Source: an uncultured beta proteobacterium (lineage in GTDB: Bacteria > Pseudomonadota > Gammaproteobacteria > Burkholderiales > Burkholderiaceae_C). Taken from it: a stretch of 64,000 nt of DNA. Where the stretch lies: assembly GCA_903823025.1 (NCBI GenBank), contig CAIJRK010000058.1, forward strand, positions 1-64,000. Reading direction: 5' to 3'. How positions within the stretch are numbered: position 1 is the first letter of the stretch; the number at the start of each line of letters is the position of its first letter. Below the pieces are notes generated by a model that saw only the letters and a list, made by a program, of their open reading frames with translations, ran no database searches and was not told the DNA's origin. The translations under genes and the position numbers were made by a program. Shown here one piece after another: positions 15,653-25,626 of this stretch.

Positions 15653-18600
15653 TCAATCAGCAGTCAGCTGGGCGTGCATTTCCTGAATAGAAATCACGTC
15701 CAGATGGTCCATGTGCGGCATCCCCTGGACGGCTGCTTCAGCACCGGCAATCGTCGTGAATGTCGTCACTCTGGCTAGCAAAGCCGAAGTCCGAATCTGA
15801 CGTGAGTCAGCAATGGCATTGCGCCGCTCTTCGACGGTTGTCACCACCAGCGCAATTTCATTGTTTTTGATCATGTCAACAACGTGGGGACGCCCTTCTG
15901 TGACTTTGTTGACGACCGCACAAGAGACACCCGCCGCGTTCATCGCTGCTGCGGTGCCCTTGGTGGCAACCACCGCAAACCCCATGGCAACCAAAGCGCG
16001 TGCCACTTCAATAGCGCGCGGTTTATCGTTGTTTTTCACCGATACGAACACCTTGCCAGCAGGCTCACCCGTGGCCGTAAACGGCCTTGGCAATTTGGTG
16101 CCAGCCCCCATTTGCGACTTCACAAACGCTTCGCCAAATGTTTTTCCTACGCCCATGACCTCGCCAGTGGACTTCATCTCCGGGCCGAGAATCGTATCCA
16201 CACCGGGGAACTTAACAAACGGAAAAACCGCTTCTTTCACACTAAAGTAAGGCGGCGTCACTTCACGGCCAATACCTTGCGAGGCCAATGACTGACCCAC
16301 CATGCAGCGTGCAGCTACTTTAGCCAACTGAATGCCGGTAGCCTTGGACACAAAAGGCACGGTACGCGAGGCACGCGGATTGACTTCCAGAACAAAGATC
16401 ACATCTTTGCCCTCAATATTCTGAATCGCAAACTGCACATTCATCAGGCCAACCACATTCAGGGCTTGCGCCATGGCTGCAGTTTGACGTTTGATCTCGG
16501 TTATCGTTTCAGCGCATAAGCTGTAGGGCGGTAACGAGCAGGCTGAGTCACCGCTGTGTACGCCCGCTTGTTCGATGTGCTCCATCACGCCGCCGATAAA
16601 TGTACTGCCTTCGACGCCTGGTGAACCCGCATCACGAATGCAATCGACATCGCACTCAATCGCATCATTCAAAAAATGATCCAGCAGCACAGGCGAGTCG
16701 TGGCTGACCTTGACGGCCTCACGCATATAACGCTCCAAATCGCGTTGTTCATGCACGATTTCCATAGCACGACCCCCCAGCACGTAACTGGGACGCACCA
16801 CCAGCGGATAACCCAAGGCAGCGGCTTTTTCCAGCGCTTCAGGCTCGGTGCGCGCGGTGGCGTTGGGCGGCTGACGCAGACCTAATTCGTGCAGCAATTT
16901 TTGAAACCGCTCGCGGTCTTCAGCCGCGTCAATCATGTCGGGGGATGTGCCGATGATGGGGACACCATTGGCTTCCAGATCAAGAGCCAGCTTCAAAGGG
17001 GTTTGGCCGCCGTACTGAACAATCACGCCATACGGCTTTTCTTTATCCACAATTTCGAGCACATCTTCCAGCGTGAGTGGCTCAAAATACAGACGATCCG
17101 AGGTGTCGTAGTCGGTAGAAACTGTCTCGGGGTTGCAGTTGACCATGATAGTTTCATAGCCATCTTCACGCATGGAGAGCGCGGCGTGCACACAGCAGTA
17201 ATCAAACTCGATACCCTGACCAATGCGGTTGGGGCCACCGCCCAGCACCATGATTTTTTTCTTATCCGTAGGCGCCGCTTCACATTCGCTGTTTTCTGCT
17301 TCGTAGGTTGAATACAGATAAGCGGTGTTGGTTTCAAACTCAGCAGCGCAGGTGTCAACGCGCTTGTAAACCGGACGCACGCCCAAGGCAATGCGTTTTT
17401 CGCGAATAGCGGTATCGGTCGTTTTCAACTGACGCGCCAAGCGACGGTCGGAAAAGCCTTTCTGTTTGAGTGCGCGCAAGGTCGTCGCATCAATGGCATC
17501 CAGCGTGGTGGTTTCCAGTTCCAGCTCAATTTTGACAATCTGCTCAATCTGAACCAAAAACCAACGGTCAATTTTGGTCAGCGCAAAGACTTCTTCAACG
17601 CTCATGCCCTGTGCAAACGCATCACCCACATACCAGATACGCTCGGGGCCGGGCTGACCCAGTTCTTTTTCAAGCACTTCGCGGTCTTGCGTTTTTTCAT
17701 TCATGCCGTCCACGCCGACTTCCAGACCGCGCAGGGCTTTCTGGAACGACTCCTGGAACGTGCGCCCAATGGCCATCACCTCCCCCACCGATTTCATTTG
17801 CGTCGTCAAACGACTGTCTGCCGCAGGAAATTTTTCAAACGCGAAACGTGGAATTTTGGTGACGACGTAGTCAATGCTGGGTTCAAAACTGGCGGGCGTG
17901 GCGCCGCCGGTAATGTCGTTGCGCAACTCGTCCAGCGTGTAACCCACGGCCAGTTTGGCGGCAATCTTGGCAATAGGAAAACCGGTCGCTTTAGAGGCCA
18001 GCGCCGAAGAGCGCGACACCCGTGGATTCATCTCAATGACCACCATGCGACCGTCTTCGGGGTTAATCGAGAACTGCACATTGGAGCCACCCGTGTCCAC
18101 CCCAATTTCACGCAGCACGGCCAAAGAGGCGTTGCGCAAAATCTGGTATTCCTTATCGGTCAGCGTTTGTGCCGGTGCTACGGTGATGGAGTCACCGGTG
18201 TGCACGCCCATGGGGTCGAGGTTTTCAATCGAGCAGACGATGATGCAGTTGTCGGCCTTGTCGCGCACCACCTCCATTTCGTACTCTTTCCAGCCCAGGA
18301 GTGACTCTTCAATCAGCAGTTCGTTGGTCGGCGAGGCTTCCAGACCACGCTTGCAGATGACTTCAAACTCTTCCGAGTTGTAGGCAATGCCGCCGCCCGT
18401 GCCGCCCAGCGTAAAGCTGGGACGAATGACAGTCGGAAAGCCCAGGGTCTTTTGCACTGTCCAGGCTTCGTCCATCGAATGTGCGATGCCGGAACGGGCC
18501 GAACCCAGACCAATTTTAGTCATGGCGTCTTTGAACTTCAAACGGTCTTCGGCCTTGTCAATCGCCTCAGGACTGGCGCCAATCAACTCAACATTGTATT

Positions 18601-18928
18601 TATCGAGCACGCCGTGATGCCACAAATCAAGCGCGCAATTCAGTGCGGTCTGGCCGCCCATTGTCGGCAAAATTGCATCGGGACGTTCTTTGGCGATGAT
18701 CTTTTCGACTGTTTTCCAGGTGATCGGCTCAATGTAAGTCACGTCGGCCGTCGCCGGGTCGGTCATGATCGTGGCGGGGTTGCTGTTGATCAAAATGACT
18801 TTGTAGCCCTCTTCACGCAGCGCTTTGCAGGCCTGCACGCCCGAGTAGTCAAACTCGCAGGCCTGGCCGATGATGATCGGGCCAGCGCCAATAATCAAAA
18901 TACTTTTAAGGTCGGTGCGCTTAGGCAT
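15653..18928 (-). CDS. carB: Carbamoyl phosphate synthase large subunit
   Basis: A 1091-residue synthetase subunit that makes carbamoyl phosphate from bicarbonate, ATP and ammonia delivered by CarA, for arginine and pyrimidine synthesis. The two homologous ATP-grasp halves are visible: the first begins [21 protein letters not shown] and contains [16 protein letters not shown]; the second begins [19 protein letters not shown] and contains [18 protein letters not shown]-terminal MGS-like allosteric domain follows (from [12 protein letters not shown]). The start overlaps carA by eight bases, indicating translational coupling. Confidence 0.97.
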   Translation of the reverse strand: MPKRTDLKSILIIGAGPIIIGQACEFDYSGVQACKALREEGYKVILINSNPATIMTDPATADVTYIEPITWKTVEKIIAKERPDAILPTMGGQTALNCALDLWHHGVLDKYNVELIGASPEAIDKAEDRLKFKDAMTKIGLGSARSGIAHSMDEAWTVQKTLGFPTVIRPSFTLGGTGGGIAYNSEEFEVICKRGLEASPTNELLIEESLLGWKEYEMEVVRDKADNCIIVCSIENLDPMGVHTGDSITVAPAQTLTDKEYQILRNASLAVLREIGVDTGGSNVQFSINPEDGRMVVIEMNPRVSRSSALASKATGFPIAKIAAKLAVGYTLDELRNDITGGATPASFEPSIDYVVTKIPRFAFEKFPAADSRLTTQMKSVGEVMAIGRTFQESFQKALRGLEVGVDGMNEKTQDREVLEKELGQPGPERIWYVGDAFAQGMSVEEVFALTKIDRWFLVQIEQIVKIELELETTTLDAIDATTLRALKQKGFSDRRLARQLKTTDTAIREKRIALGVRPVYKRVDTCAAEFETNTAYLYSTYEAENSECEAAPTDKKKIMVLGGGPNRIGQGIEFDYCCVHAALSMREDGYETIMVNCNPETVSTDYDTSDRLYFEPLTLEDVLEIVDKEKPYGVIVQYGGQTPLKLALDLEANGVPIIGTSPDMIDAAEDRERFQKLLHELGLRQPPNATARTEPEALEKAAALGYPLVVRPSYVLGGRAMEIVHEQRDLERYMREAVKVSHDSPVLLDHFLNDAIECDVDCIRDAGSPGVEGSTFIGGVMEHIEQAGVHSGDSACSLPPYSLCAETITEIKRQTAAMAQALNVVGLMNVQFAIQNIEGKDVIFVLEVNPRASRTVPFVSKATGIQLAKVAARCMVGQSLASQGIGREVTPPYFSVKEAVFPFVKFPGVDTILGPEMKSTGEVMGVGKTFGEAFVKSQMGAGTKLPRPFTATGEPAGKVFVSVKNNDKPRAIEVARALVAMGFAVVATKGTAAAMNAAGVSCAVVNKVTEGRPHVVDMIKNNEIALVVTTVEERRNAIADSRQIRTSALLARVTTFTTIAGAEAAVQGMPHMDHLDVISIQEMHAQLTAD

Positions 18929-20111
18929 TCTTCTTCTCCATCAGTGCCGTGAAGCGGTCAAACAAATAGGCAATATCATGCGGGCCGGGCGAGGCCTCCG
19001 GGTGACCCTGAAAGCAAAACGCGGGCTTGTCAGTGCGCGCCAGTCCTTGCAGCGTGCCATCAAACAGGCTGATGTGGGTCGCACGCAGGTTGGCGGGCAA
19101 GGTCTTCTCATCCACGGCAAAACCGTGGTTTTGGCTGGTGATGCTGACGCGCCCGGTATCAAGGTCTTTCACGGGATGGTTGGCCCCGTGATGACCAAAC
19201 TTCATTTTGAAGGTCTTGGCCCCGCTGGCCAGTGCCATGAGTTGATGACCCAAACAAATGCCAAAAGTCGGCGTACCGGTTTCAATCAACTCGGCGATGG
19301 CCGCGATGGCGTAATCGCAAGGTTGCGGGTCACCGGGGCCGTTGCTTAAAAAGACACCATCCGGCTGGTACTTGAGCACCTCGGCAGCGCTGGTTTGTGC
19401 GGGCACCACGGTGATGCGGCAACCACGTTCAGCCAGCATTCGCAAAATGTTGAACTTGACCCCAAAGTCATAAGCCACCACATGAAACCTGGGCGCTATT
19501 TGCTCTCCATAACCGGGCTTGCCCTGCAGTTGCGGATGTGCCAACTGCCACTCGGTTTGCGTCCACGCATAGGGCGCCTTGACGGACACTACTTTAGCCA
19601 AATCTGTGCCCGTCATACTGGGCGCGGCTTGCGCCAGTGCCAACGCCCGGTCAATAGCAGTCTGGGTGATGGACTCGCCCGCTGCCAGAGCCAGAATACA
19701 ACCATTTTGCGCGCCATGCGTGCGCAAATGCCGTGTGAGTTGGCGGGTGTCGAGGTTGGCAATACCTACGGTATTTTGTTGTTCAAGATACGCTGGCAGC
19801 GTCATGCTAGCGCGAAAATTTGACACAACCAAGGGCACATCCTTGACGATCAGACCCGCAGCATGGACGCGCGAAGCTTCAACATCTTGCGTGTTAACGC
19901 CATAGTTGCCAATATGCGGATAGGTTAGGGTGACGATTTGCTGGCAATAGCTGGGGTCTGTGAGAATTTCCTGGTAGCCGGTCATGGCCGTGTTGAACAC
20001 GACCTCGCCAACTGTGGCGCCGGTGGCGCCAATAGAATTTCCAACAAACACTGTGCCGTCTGCGAGCGCCAGAATGGCGGGGGGGAAAGATCCCTGTAAA
20101 GACAAAAGCAC
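18921..20111 (-). CDS. carA: Carbamoyl phosphate synthase small subunit (glutaminase)
   Basis: A 396-residue glutaminase subunit that releases ammonia for CarB. The N-terminal CPSase domain starts [16 protein letters not shown] and contains [12 protein letters not shown]. The C-terminal class I amidotransferase has the nucleophile in [12 protein letters not shown] and the His/Glu pair in [15 protein letters not shown] at 20111, with GGAG 7 nt upstream, is preferred over an ATG fifteen codons earlier that has no ribosome-binding site. First gene of carA-carB-greA-DUF4149; a -10 element lies about 125 nt upstream. Confidence 0.95.
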   Translation of the reverse strand: MLLSLQGSFPPAILALADGTVFVGNSIGATGATVGEVVFNTAMTGYQEILTDPSYCQQIVTLTYPHIGNYGVNTQDVEASRVHAAGLIVKDVPLVVSNFRASMTLPAYLEQQNTVGIANLDTRQLTRHLRTHGAQNGCILALAAGESITQTAIDRALALAQAAPSMTGTDLAKVVSVKAPYAWTQTEWQLAHPQLQGKPGYGEQIAPRFHVVAYDFGVKFNILRMLAERGCRITVVPAQTSAAEVLKYQPDGVFLSNGPGDPQPCDYAIAAIAELIETGTPTFGICLGHQLMALASGAKTFKMKFGHHGANHPVKDLDTGRVSITSQNHGFAVDEKTLPANLRATHISLFDGTLQGLARTDKPAFCFQGHPEASPGPHDIAYLFDRFTALMEKKNA

Positions 20112-20227
20112 TGGTTTCTCCGGAAGGGGTTTTCGGGTACGCCAAATCGCGCTCAAGAGACAATTCTTGGCTTGCTACTTAAAGGGGATTAGCTTGAAAA
20201 AGCTCTAGGCGTACAACATGCAATGAA

Positions 20228-20256
20228 GCCGCCCATTATATCCGAGGGGTCGCCAA
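20228..20256 (-). promoter_or_regulatory. Candidate sigma70 promoter of carA
   Basis: On the minus strand a consensus -10 TATAAT occupies 20240-20235; no strong -35 is seen at the matching distance (the region around 20258-20263 is only T-rich). It would give a leader of about 115 nt before the carA GTG, containing a small AGCTT/AAGCT hairpin. The 150-bp gap between carA and the methyltransferase stop holds nothing else I can identify. Confidence 0.45.
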
Positions 20257-20262
20257 TAAAGC

Positions 20263-21057
20263 TTATCGATCCAAAGCGGCAGTCGCGCTGGCGTGCAAAC
20301 AAATAGCAGCGGCGCAAGCGACATTGAGCGACTCTTCGCCGCCGGGTTGTGCAATACGCACATGCAAACGCGCCAAGCTTTCCAACTCGGCACACACGCC
20401 TTGTCCTTCATGTCCCAGCGCCCACACGCACGGCATCGGTAACTCATTTCTTTGCAGCGCCTGGTGTAAAAATGCGCCGCGATGTGAGCTGGTCACCAAA
20501 ATCGGCAGGGTCAGCGCAACCAAATCAGCCAACGTCACACGCTCAACAAGTTGCAAGCCCCAATGAGCACCCATGCCAGCGCGAAGCACTTTGGGACTCC
20601 ACAACGCCGCAGTGCCTTTCATGGCGATGATCTGCTTGAATCCAAAAGCAGAGGCACTGCGCAAAATAGCCCCGACATTACCCGCATCTTGCACACGATC
20701 CAAAATCACGGAGGCCATTTGGGGCTGCAAAGCGGCAGACGCGGGCAAGTCAAAAAGAAAACCCATGCTAGCCGACGACTCCAACCCGCTAATACCCGAG
20801 AACAAAGCATCAGGAATCACGATACTTTTGACGGCGGCTTGCCGCCACTCAATCGGAGCCAACGGCCAAAAAGATTCTGAAAAAACGCTGATGGCGGGCT
20901 TTATGCCCCGCGCCAGCGCAGCCCTGCACAAGTGGTCGCCTTCCACCCAAAACTGGCCTTGCTGACGATAGTCGGTGCTGCTTTGTGACAAGCGGCGCAA
21001 CGCTTTAAGAAAAGCATTGTCACGTGACGTGATGTGCTCAACGGGTGGGTGACTCAT
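20263..21057 (-). CDS. SpoU-family RNA 2'-O-ribose methyltransferase
   Basis: A 264-residue TrmH/RlmB-type SPOUT methyltransferase. The N-terminal substrate-binding domain ([30 protein letters not shown]) is followed by the knotted SAM domain with motifs [27 protein letters not shown] and [20 protein letters not shown]. Members methylate riboses in tRNA or 23S rRNA; the target cannot be decided here. The ATG overlaps the rnhB stop by ATGA, so it is the last gene of the long leftward cluster, as in many Burkholderiales. Confidence 0.88.
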   Translation of the reverse strand: MSHPPVEHITSRDNAFLKALRRLSQSSTDYRQQGQFWVEGDHLCRAALARGIKPAISVFSESFWPLAPIEWRQAAVKSIVIPDALFSGISGLESSASMGFLFDLPASAALQPQMASVILDRVQDAGNVGAILRSASAFGFKQIIAMKGTAALWSPKVLRAGMGAHWGLQLVERVTLADLVALTLPILVTSSHRGAFLHQALQRNELPMPCVWALGHEGQGVCAELESLARLHVRIAQPGGEESLNVACAAAICLHASATAALDR

Positions 21058-21689
21058 GACAGCACCGCAGTCACAGGACGAAAGGTTTTGCGGTGCTGGG
21101 GACACGCCCCATGAGCCGCCAGGGCCGCCAAGTGTTGCGCGGTTCCATAACCTTTGTGTTTGGCGAACCCATATTGTGGATATTGAAGGTCTAGTTCAGC
21201 GCACCAGCGATCACGATGAACCTTGGCCAAAATTGAGGCAGCAGAAATCGCAGGTATGGTGGCGTCTCCTTTAACGATGGCCTCGGCATACATCTCCAGC
21301 ACGGGCAGGCGATTGCCATCCACTAAAACCTTGCTAGGCTTGAGTCGCAGGCCTTCTACGGCGCGACGCATCGCGAGCAGGGTTGCTTGCAAAATATTGA
21401 GTTTTTCAATTTCCTCGACACTGGCCTCGGCAATCGAGCAGCACAGCGCTTTAGCGCGGATTTCATGGAACAATTTTTCACGCCGCAGTGCCGTGAGTAT
21501 TTTGGAGTCCGCCAGGCCTTTGATGGGATTCAAATCATCCAGAATCACGGCGGCTGCCACCACAGGACCGGCCAAGGGGCCGCGCCCCGCCTCATCGACA
21601 CCTGCCACGAGACCGGGTCTGTGCCAAACCAGGGTGGCTTGTTGATACGTGACGGCTTGTTCAGCCTTGGAGGACTTGCTGGATCGCAT
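21054..21689 (-). CDS. rnhB: Ribonuclease HII
   Basis: A 211-residue enzyme that cleaves RNA in RNA/DNA hybrids and removes misincorporated ribonucleotides. The active-site motif [19 protein letters not shown] carries the Asp-Glu pair, and the later acidic residues lie in VLVDGN and HRDRW. It overlaps the end of lpxB by 29 bases and the following methyltransferase by four, so it is tightly coupled within the lipid A cluster. Confidence 0.95.
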   Translation of the reverse strand: MRSSKSSKAEQAVTYQQATLVWHRPGLVAGVDEAGRGPLAGPVVAAAVILDDLNPIKGLADSKILTALRREKLFHEIRAKALCCSIAEASVEEIEKLNILQATLLAMRRAVEGLRLKPSKVLVDGNRLPVLEMYAEAIVKGDATIPAISAASILAKVHRDRWCAELDLQYPQYGFAKHKGYGTAQHLAALAAHGACPQHRKTFRPVTAVLS

Positions 21690-22842
21690 GGGCGGCTATT
21701 CGAGGAGTGTCGCACTGCAATTGTTGATGCAGCACGGTAAATTTTTGTTGTAGGACCGTGATTTTTTCAGGCGTGACGTTTTGGGCATTGAGCCAGAGCA
21801 ATACAGCGTCAGCCAGCGACTGCGGTGTTGCCGCATCTTGCAGGAATTCAGGCACCACAAACTCCTGACAAAGGATGTTGGGCAACCCAACCCAAGGCTG
21901 CAACTTTTTGCGGCGCATGATCTGCCACGACATCCAACTCATGCGGTAGGCAATCACCATCGGGCGCTTGAACAAAGCGGCTTCCAGCGTCGCGGTGCCG
22001 CTGGCAATCAACGTGACATCACAAGCCGCCAACACCGTATGCGATTGACCTTCAACAATTTGCAGGTGCGCAAACAGACCACTGGCCCGCGCCGCCTGTT
22101 CAATCTGCGCCTTCAGGAGCGGCACGGCGGGCACAATAAATTTAACGCTCGCGTTCTTCTTTTTAACCAGGTTCGCTGCCTGAAAAAACAGGCCTGCCAG
22201 ATGCTGAACTTCAGAATGTCGGCTACCCGGCAAAATAGCCACGACCTGATCCTCATCCGACAAGCCCAGTGCGGCCCGGGCGCCCGCCCTGTCAGGCTGC
22301 AAGGGAATCACGTTGGCTAAGGGATGACCCACATAGGTGGCGGCAATCCCGTGCTGCGCCAGCAAAGCCGGTTCAAATGGAAAAAGACACAACACATGAT
22401 CAACACTGCGCCGGATTTTTTCGACCCGCTCAGGCCGCCAGGCCCAAATTGAAGGCGCTACAAAATGCACCGTCTTGATGCCTTCCGCCTTTAAAGCAGC
22501 GGCCAGATCAAGATTGAAATCAGGTGCATCGACCCCTATAAAAACGTCTGGCCGATCTTGCAAAAAACGTGTTTTAAGCTGCGTGCGGATGCCCACGATC
22601 TCACGGTAGCGACGCAAGACTTCCCAGCTATAGCCATGTACCGATAATTTATCGTGCGCCCACCAGGCAATAAACCCACGCTGGCACATCTGCGGACCAC
22701 CAATTCCGGCGGCCGTCATTAACGGCCAGCGTTCACGCAAACCGTCCAGCAACAAACCCGCCAGCAAATCGCCAGAGGCCTCGCCAGCCACCAGACCCAA
22801 CTTCAGCGGCGCGCGGCTGGCTGGCACGTTCAAGTGACTCAT
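21661..22842 (-). CDS. lpxB: Lipid-A-disaccharide synthase
   Basis: A 393-residue GT-B glycosyltransferase (GT19) that condenses UDP-2,3-diacylglucosamine with lipid X in lipid A synthesis, at the inner face of the inner membrane. Motifs include [38 protein letters not shown] and LPGSRHSEV. The ATG at 22842 is chosen; a TTG at 22866 would overlap lpxA. No strong Shine-Dalgarno sequence is seen at either. It follows lpxA in the standard lpxD-fabZ-lpxA-lpxB order. Confidence 0.95.
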   Translation of the reverse strand: MSHLNVPASRAPLKLGLVAGEASGDLLAGLLLDGLRERWPLMTAAGIGGPQMCQRGFIAWWAHDKLSVHGYSWEVLRRYREIVGIRTQLKTRFLQDRPDVFIGVDAPDFNLDLAAALKAEGIKTVHFVAPSIWAWRPERVEKIRRSVDHVLCLFPFEPALLAQHGIAATYVGHPLANVIPLQPDRAGARAALGLSDEDQVVAILPGSRHSEVQHLAGLFFQAANLVKKKNASVKFIVPAVPLLKAQIEQAARASGLFAHLQIVEGQSHTVLAACDVTLIASGTATLEAALFKRPMVIAYRMSWMSWQIMRRKKLQPWVGLPNILCQEFVVPEFLQDAATPQSLADAVLLWLNAQNVTPEKITVLQQKFTVLHQQLQCDTPRIAAHAIQQVLQG

Positions 22843-22855
22843 CGAAAGGCGGCGT

Positions 22856-23650
22856 TCAACGGACAATGCCGCGCTGGAGTGAGGCGTCTTCCAGGAAGGC
22901 GAGCATCATTTCCACGTCCGGGCGGGACGCCGGATGCGCCGTCACCAAGTCAGCAATTCGAGCACGGGCGACCTGCAGCGTGAGGTCTTCGCGGTACAGC
23001 GCCTTGTGCATGAGCTTGACCGCTGAGACACGTTCCGGGGAAAACCCCCGGCGACGCAGACCTTCGTAGTTCATCGAACGCGCTTGCGCGGGCTGGCCCT
23101 GACACATGACAAAAGGAGGCAAATCAGCAAAAAGCAGCGTGCACATGGCGGTCAAACTATGGGCACCAATTTTGACGAATTGATGAACGACCGTGAAGCC
23201 ACCCAAAATCACCCAATCACCCACTTGAACATGACCCGCCAGCTGGGAGTTATTGGCAAAAATAGTGTGATTGCCAACGTGGCAATCGTGTGCGACGTGC
23301 ACATAAGCCATCAGCCAATTGTCATCACCCACACGGGTGACGCTGGTGCCGCCGGGCGAACCAATATTGAGCGTACAAAACTCACGAATAGTGTTGCGAT
23401 CCCCAATCACCAACTCACAAGGTTCACCCGCATATTTTTTGTCTTGCGGAATGGCCCCCAGCGAGTTGAACTGAAAAATATGGTTGTCGCATCCAATCGT
23501 GGTGTGCCCTTCCAGCACACAATGCGGTCCAATTGTGGTGCCAGCCCCTACTTTGACATGAGGGCCAATCACGGTGTAAGGCCCGACGGTGACCGAACTA
23601 TCAAGTTCGGCGCCAGTCTCAATAATCGCTGTGGGATGAATCAAAGTCAC
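22856..23650 (-). CDS. lpxA: UDP-N-acetylglucosamine O-acyltransferase
   Basis: A 264-residue left-handed beta-helix acyltransferase catalysing the first step of lipid A synthesis, transfer of 3-hydroxyacyl from ACP to UDP-GlcNAc. Hexapeptide repeats run from about residue 5 to 185, with the catalytic His region [13 protein letters not shown] and the C-terminal helical domain [10 protein letters not shown]. The GTG at 23650 gives the family N-terminus (TLIHPTAII) and is preceded by GAGGGA; a TTG at 23668 inside fabZ is less likely. Confidence 0.95.
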   Translation of the reverse strand: MTLIHPTAIIETGAELDSSVTVGPYTVIGPHVKVGAGTTIGPHCVLEGHTTIGCDNHIFQFNSLGAIPQDKKYAGEPCELVIGDRNTIREFCTLNIGSPGGTSVTRVGDDNWLMAYVHVAHDCHVGNHTIFANNSQLAGHVQVGDWVILGGFTVVHQFVKIGAHSLTAMCTLLFADLPPFVMCQGQPAQARSMNYEGLRRRGFSPERVSAVKLMHKALYREDLTLQVARARIADLVTAHPASRPDVEMMLAFLEDASLQRGIVR

Positions 23651-23660
23651 CCTCAATCCC

Positions 23661-24101
23661 TCAGGCAATGGCGCGCATGGCGCAGGTCAACTCCGCTTCT
23701 ACGGCGAGTTGGTTATCGACCAAGGCACGCCCTTTGAACTTGAAAATACCGGCTTTCATGCGCAGCAATTCAACCTCCAGAATCAACTGATCGCCAGGCC
23801 CAACAGGCCGTTTGAAACGGGCGCCATCAATGCCGGCAAAGTAATAAACCATCTCGTCACTGGGCGACGTGCCTAGCGCATCAAAGGCCAGCAGCGCGGC
23901 GGCTTGCGCCAGCGCTTCAAGCATCAGCACGCCTGGCATGACCGGACGATGCGGAAAATGGCCTTCAAAAAACGGTTCGTTAATGGTGACGTTTTTCAAA
24001 GCCTTGATGCTTATGCCTTTTTCAATTGACAACACGCGATCCACCAATAAAAAAGGATAGCGGTGCGGCAATTGCTTGAGAATTTGGTGAATGTCCATCA
24101 T
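23661..24101 (-). CDS. fabZ: 3-hydroxyacyl-ACP dehydratase FabZ
   Basis: A 146-residue hot-dog-fold dehydratase of type II fatty acid synthesis that converts 3-hydroxyacyl-ACP to trans-2-enoyl-ACP. The motif [13 protein letters not shown] and the active-site helix region [21 protein letters not shown] (His and Glu) are present. The start codon overlaps the lpxD stop (ATGA). Its position between lpxD and lpxA lets the cell balance phospholipid against lipid A, since both draw on the same hydroxyacyl-ACP. Confidence 0.96.
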   Translation of the reverse strand: MMDIHQILKQLPHRYPFLLVDRVLSIEKGISIKALKNVTINEPFFEGHFPHRPVMPGVLMLEALAQAAALLAFDALGTSPSDEMVYYFAGIDGARFKRPVGPGDQLILEVELLRMKAGIFKFKGRALVDNQLAVEAELTCAMRAIA

Positions 24102-25084
24102 GGTTGATCCAATATTTTTAAGTTGTCTTCCAGCACCCGAACACGAGCGCGCAAGCTATGAAGTTGTTTCAGTGAGGCTGCGTTTTTTTCCCAAGCCGTA
24201 TTCTCATCAATCGGAAATAGGCCGGTGTAATGCCCCGCTTTTTGAATTGAGCGGGTCACGACCGTCGCGGCAGAAATATTGACGTGGTCAGCCAGCGTCA
24301 AGTGGCCCAACACAATCGCACCGCCGCCAATCGTGCAATGCGCGCCTATCACAGCACTTCCGGCAACGCCGACACAGCCCGCCATAGCGGTGTGTTTGCC
24401 AACCCGCACGTTATGTCCGATTTGAACCAGATTATCCAGTTTGACGCCCTCTTCAATCACTGTGTCTTCCAAGGCACCGCGATCAATACAGGTGTTGGCA
24501 CCAATTTCAACATCGTTGTCAATGCGGACGGCCCCCAGTTGCTCTATTTTTTCCCAGGCACCTGCGTTGGGCGCAAAACCAAAACCATCTGCCCCAATCA
24601 CAACACCGGAATGCAACAAACACCGCTCACCAATAACGCAATCTTCACCCACTGTCACGCGTGCCTTGAGCTCGGTATCGGCGCCAATTCGGGCGCCTCG
24701 CTCAATCACACACAGGGCGCCAATACGCGCCCGTGGATGCAAAAAAGCGTCGGGATCAATCACGGCGCTGGGATGCACTTGCGGGCGAACCACCTGCACC
24801 CTGCTTTTTTTCCACAATTGCGTCAGACGGGCGAAATACAAATAGGGCTGGTCTGTCACGATGCAGGCCCCACGCGCCAAGGCTTGAATGCGCATGGCCT
24901 GCCCCACAATGATGCAGGCAGCACGGGAGGCTGCCAGCTGACTTTGGTACTTGGGATGACTGAGAAAACTTAACTGCTGAGAGGTTGCAGTTTCAAGCGG
25001 CGCCAAGCCTTCAATGTTGACCAGAGGGTCACCCAACAACTCACCCCCGAGAGCCTCAACAATTGAACCTAAACTTAAACCCAC
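24098..25084 (-). CDS. lpxD: UDP-3-O-(3-hydroxyacyl)glucosamine N-acyltransferase
   Basis: A 328-residue acyltransferase for the third lipid A step. A short N-terminal uridine-binding domain ([23 protein letters not shown]) is followed by hexapeptide repeats forming a beta-helix (about residues 105-285) that includes the catalytic His in [15 protein letters not shown], and by a C-terminal helix. The length is normal. It starts 23 bp after skp. Confidence 0.96.
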   Translation of the reverse strand: MGLSLGSIVEALGGELLGDPLVNIEGLAPLETATSQQLSFLSHPKYQSQLAASRAACIIVGQAMRIQALARGACIVTDQPYLYFARLTQLWKKSRVQVVRPQVHPSAVIDPDAFLHPRARIGALCVIERGARIGADTELKARVTVGEDCVIGERCLLHSGVVIGADGFGFAPNAGAWEKIEQLGAVRIDNDVEIGANTCIDRGALEDTVIEEGVKLDNLVQIGHNVRVGKHTAMAGCVGVAGSAVIGAHCTIGGGAIVLGHLTLADHVNISAATVVTRSIQKAGHYTGLFPIDENTAWEKNAASLKQLHSLRARVRVLEDNLKILDQP

Positions 25085-25107
25085 GTGCCGCCGACCTTAA
25101 TCCATCG

Positions 25108-25626
25108 TTATTTGGCGTTGCCAGAATTCAACGTCTTGATCACTTTGTCAGTGATGTCATGTTTAGGATTCACATAGACCGCATCTTGTAAAACCAGGTC
25201 GTACTTTTCGGATTCAGCGACTTGCTTAACAACCTTGTTGGCACGTTCAAGCACTTGCTGTAATTCTTCGTTTTTGCGAGCGTTCAGGTCTTCCTGAAAT
25301 TCACGACGTTTGCGTTGAAATTCACGATCCTGATCAACCAACTGCCGCTGGCGTGTGACGCGCTGCGCCTCTGGCAAAGTGGGTGCGTCGCGCTCAAACT
25401 TGTCAGCGTTGGACTTCAACGAAGCACCTTGATCCACCAACTCTTTTTCGCGTTTTGAAAATTCTTGCTCCAGCTTGGACTGAGCAGCTTTGGATGTGCT
25501 GGCTTCTCTGAAAATTCGATCAAGGCTGACAAAGCCAATACGAAAATCCTGTGCTTGAACCTGTGCAGACACAAGCAAGCCACCGAGGCAAATGCTGGTT
25601 AAGCATTGACGTAATAAATTATTCAT
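25108..25626 (-). CDS. skp: Periplasmic OmpH/Skp family chaperone
   Basis: A 172-residue exported chaperone with a signal peptide ending near AQVQA-QDF and a long Lys/Glu-rich coiled-coil hairpin (about residues 45-140), as in Skp trimers that hold unfolded outer-membrane proteins in the periplasm. Its ATG overlaps the bamA stop by one base (TAATG), so it is coupled to the BAM core subunit for which it ferries substrates. Confidence 0.93.
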   Translation of the reverse strand: MNNLLRQCLTSICLGGLLVSAQVQAQDFRIGFVSLDRIFREASTSKAAQSKLEQEFSKREKELVDQGASLKSNADKFERDAPTLPEAQRVTRQRQLVDQDREFQRKRREFQEDLNARKNEELQQVLERANKVVKQVAESEKYDLVLQDAVYVNPKHDITDKVIKTLNSGNAK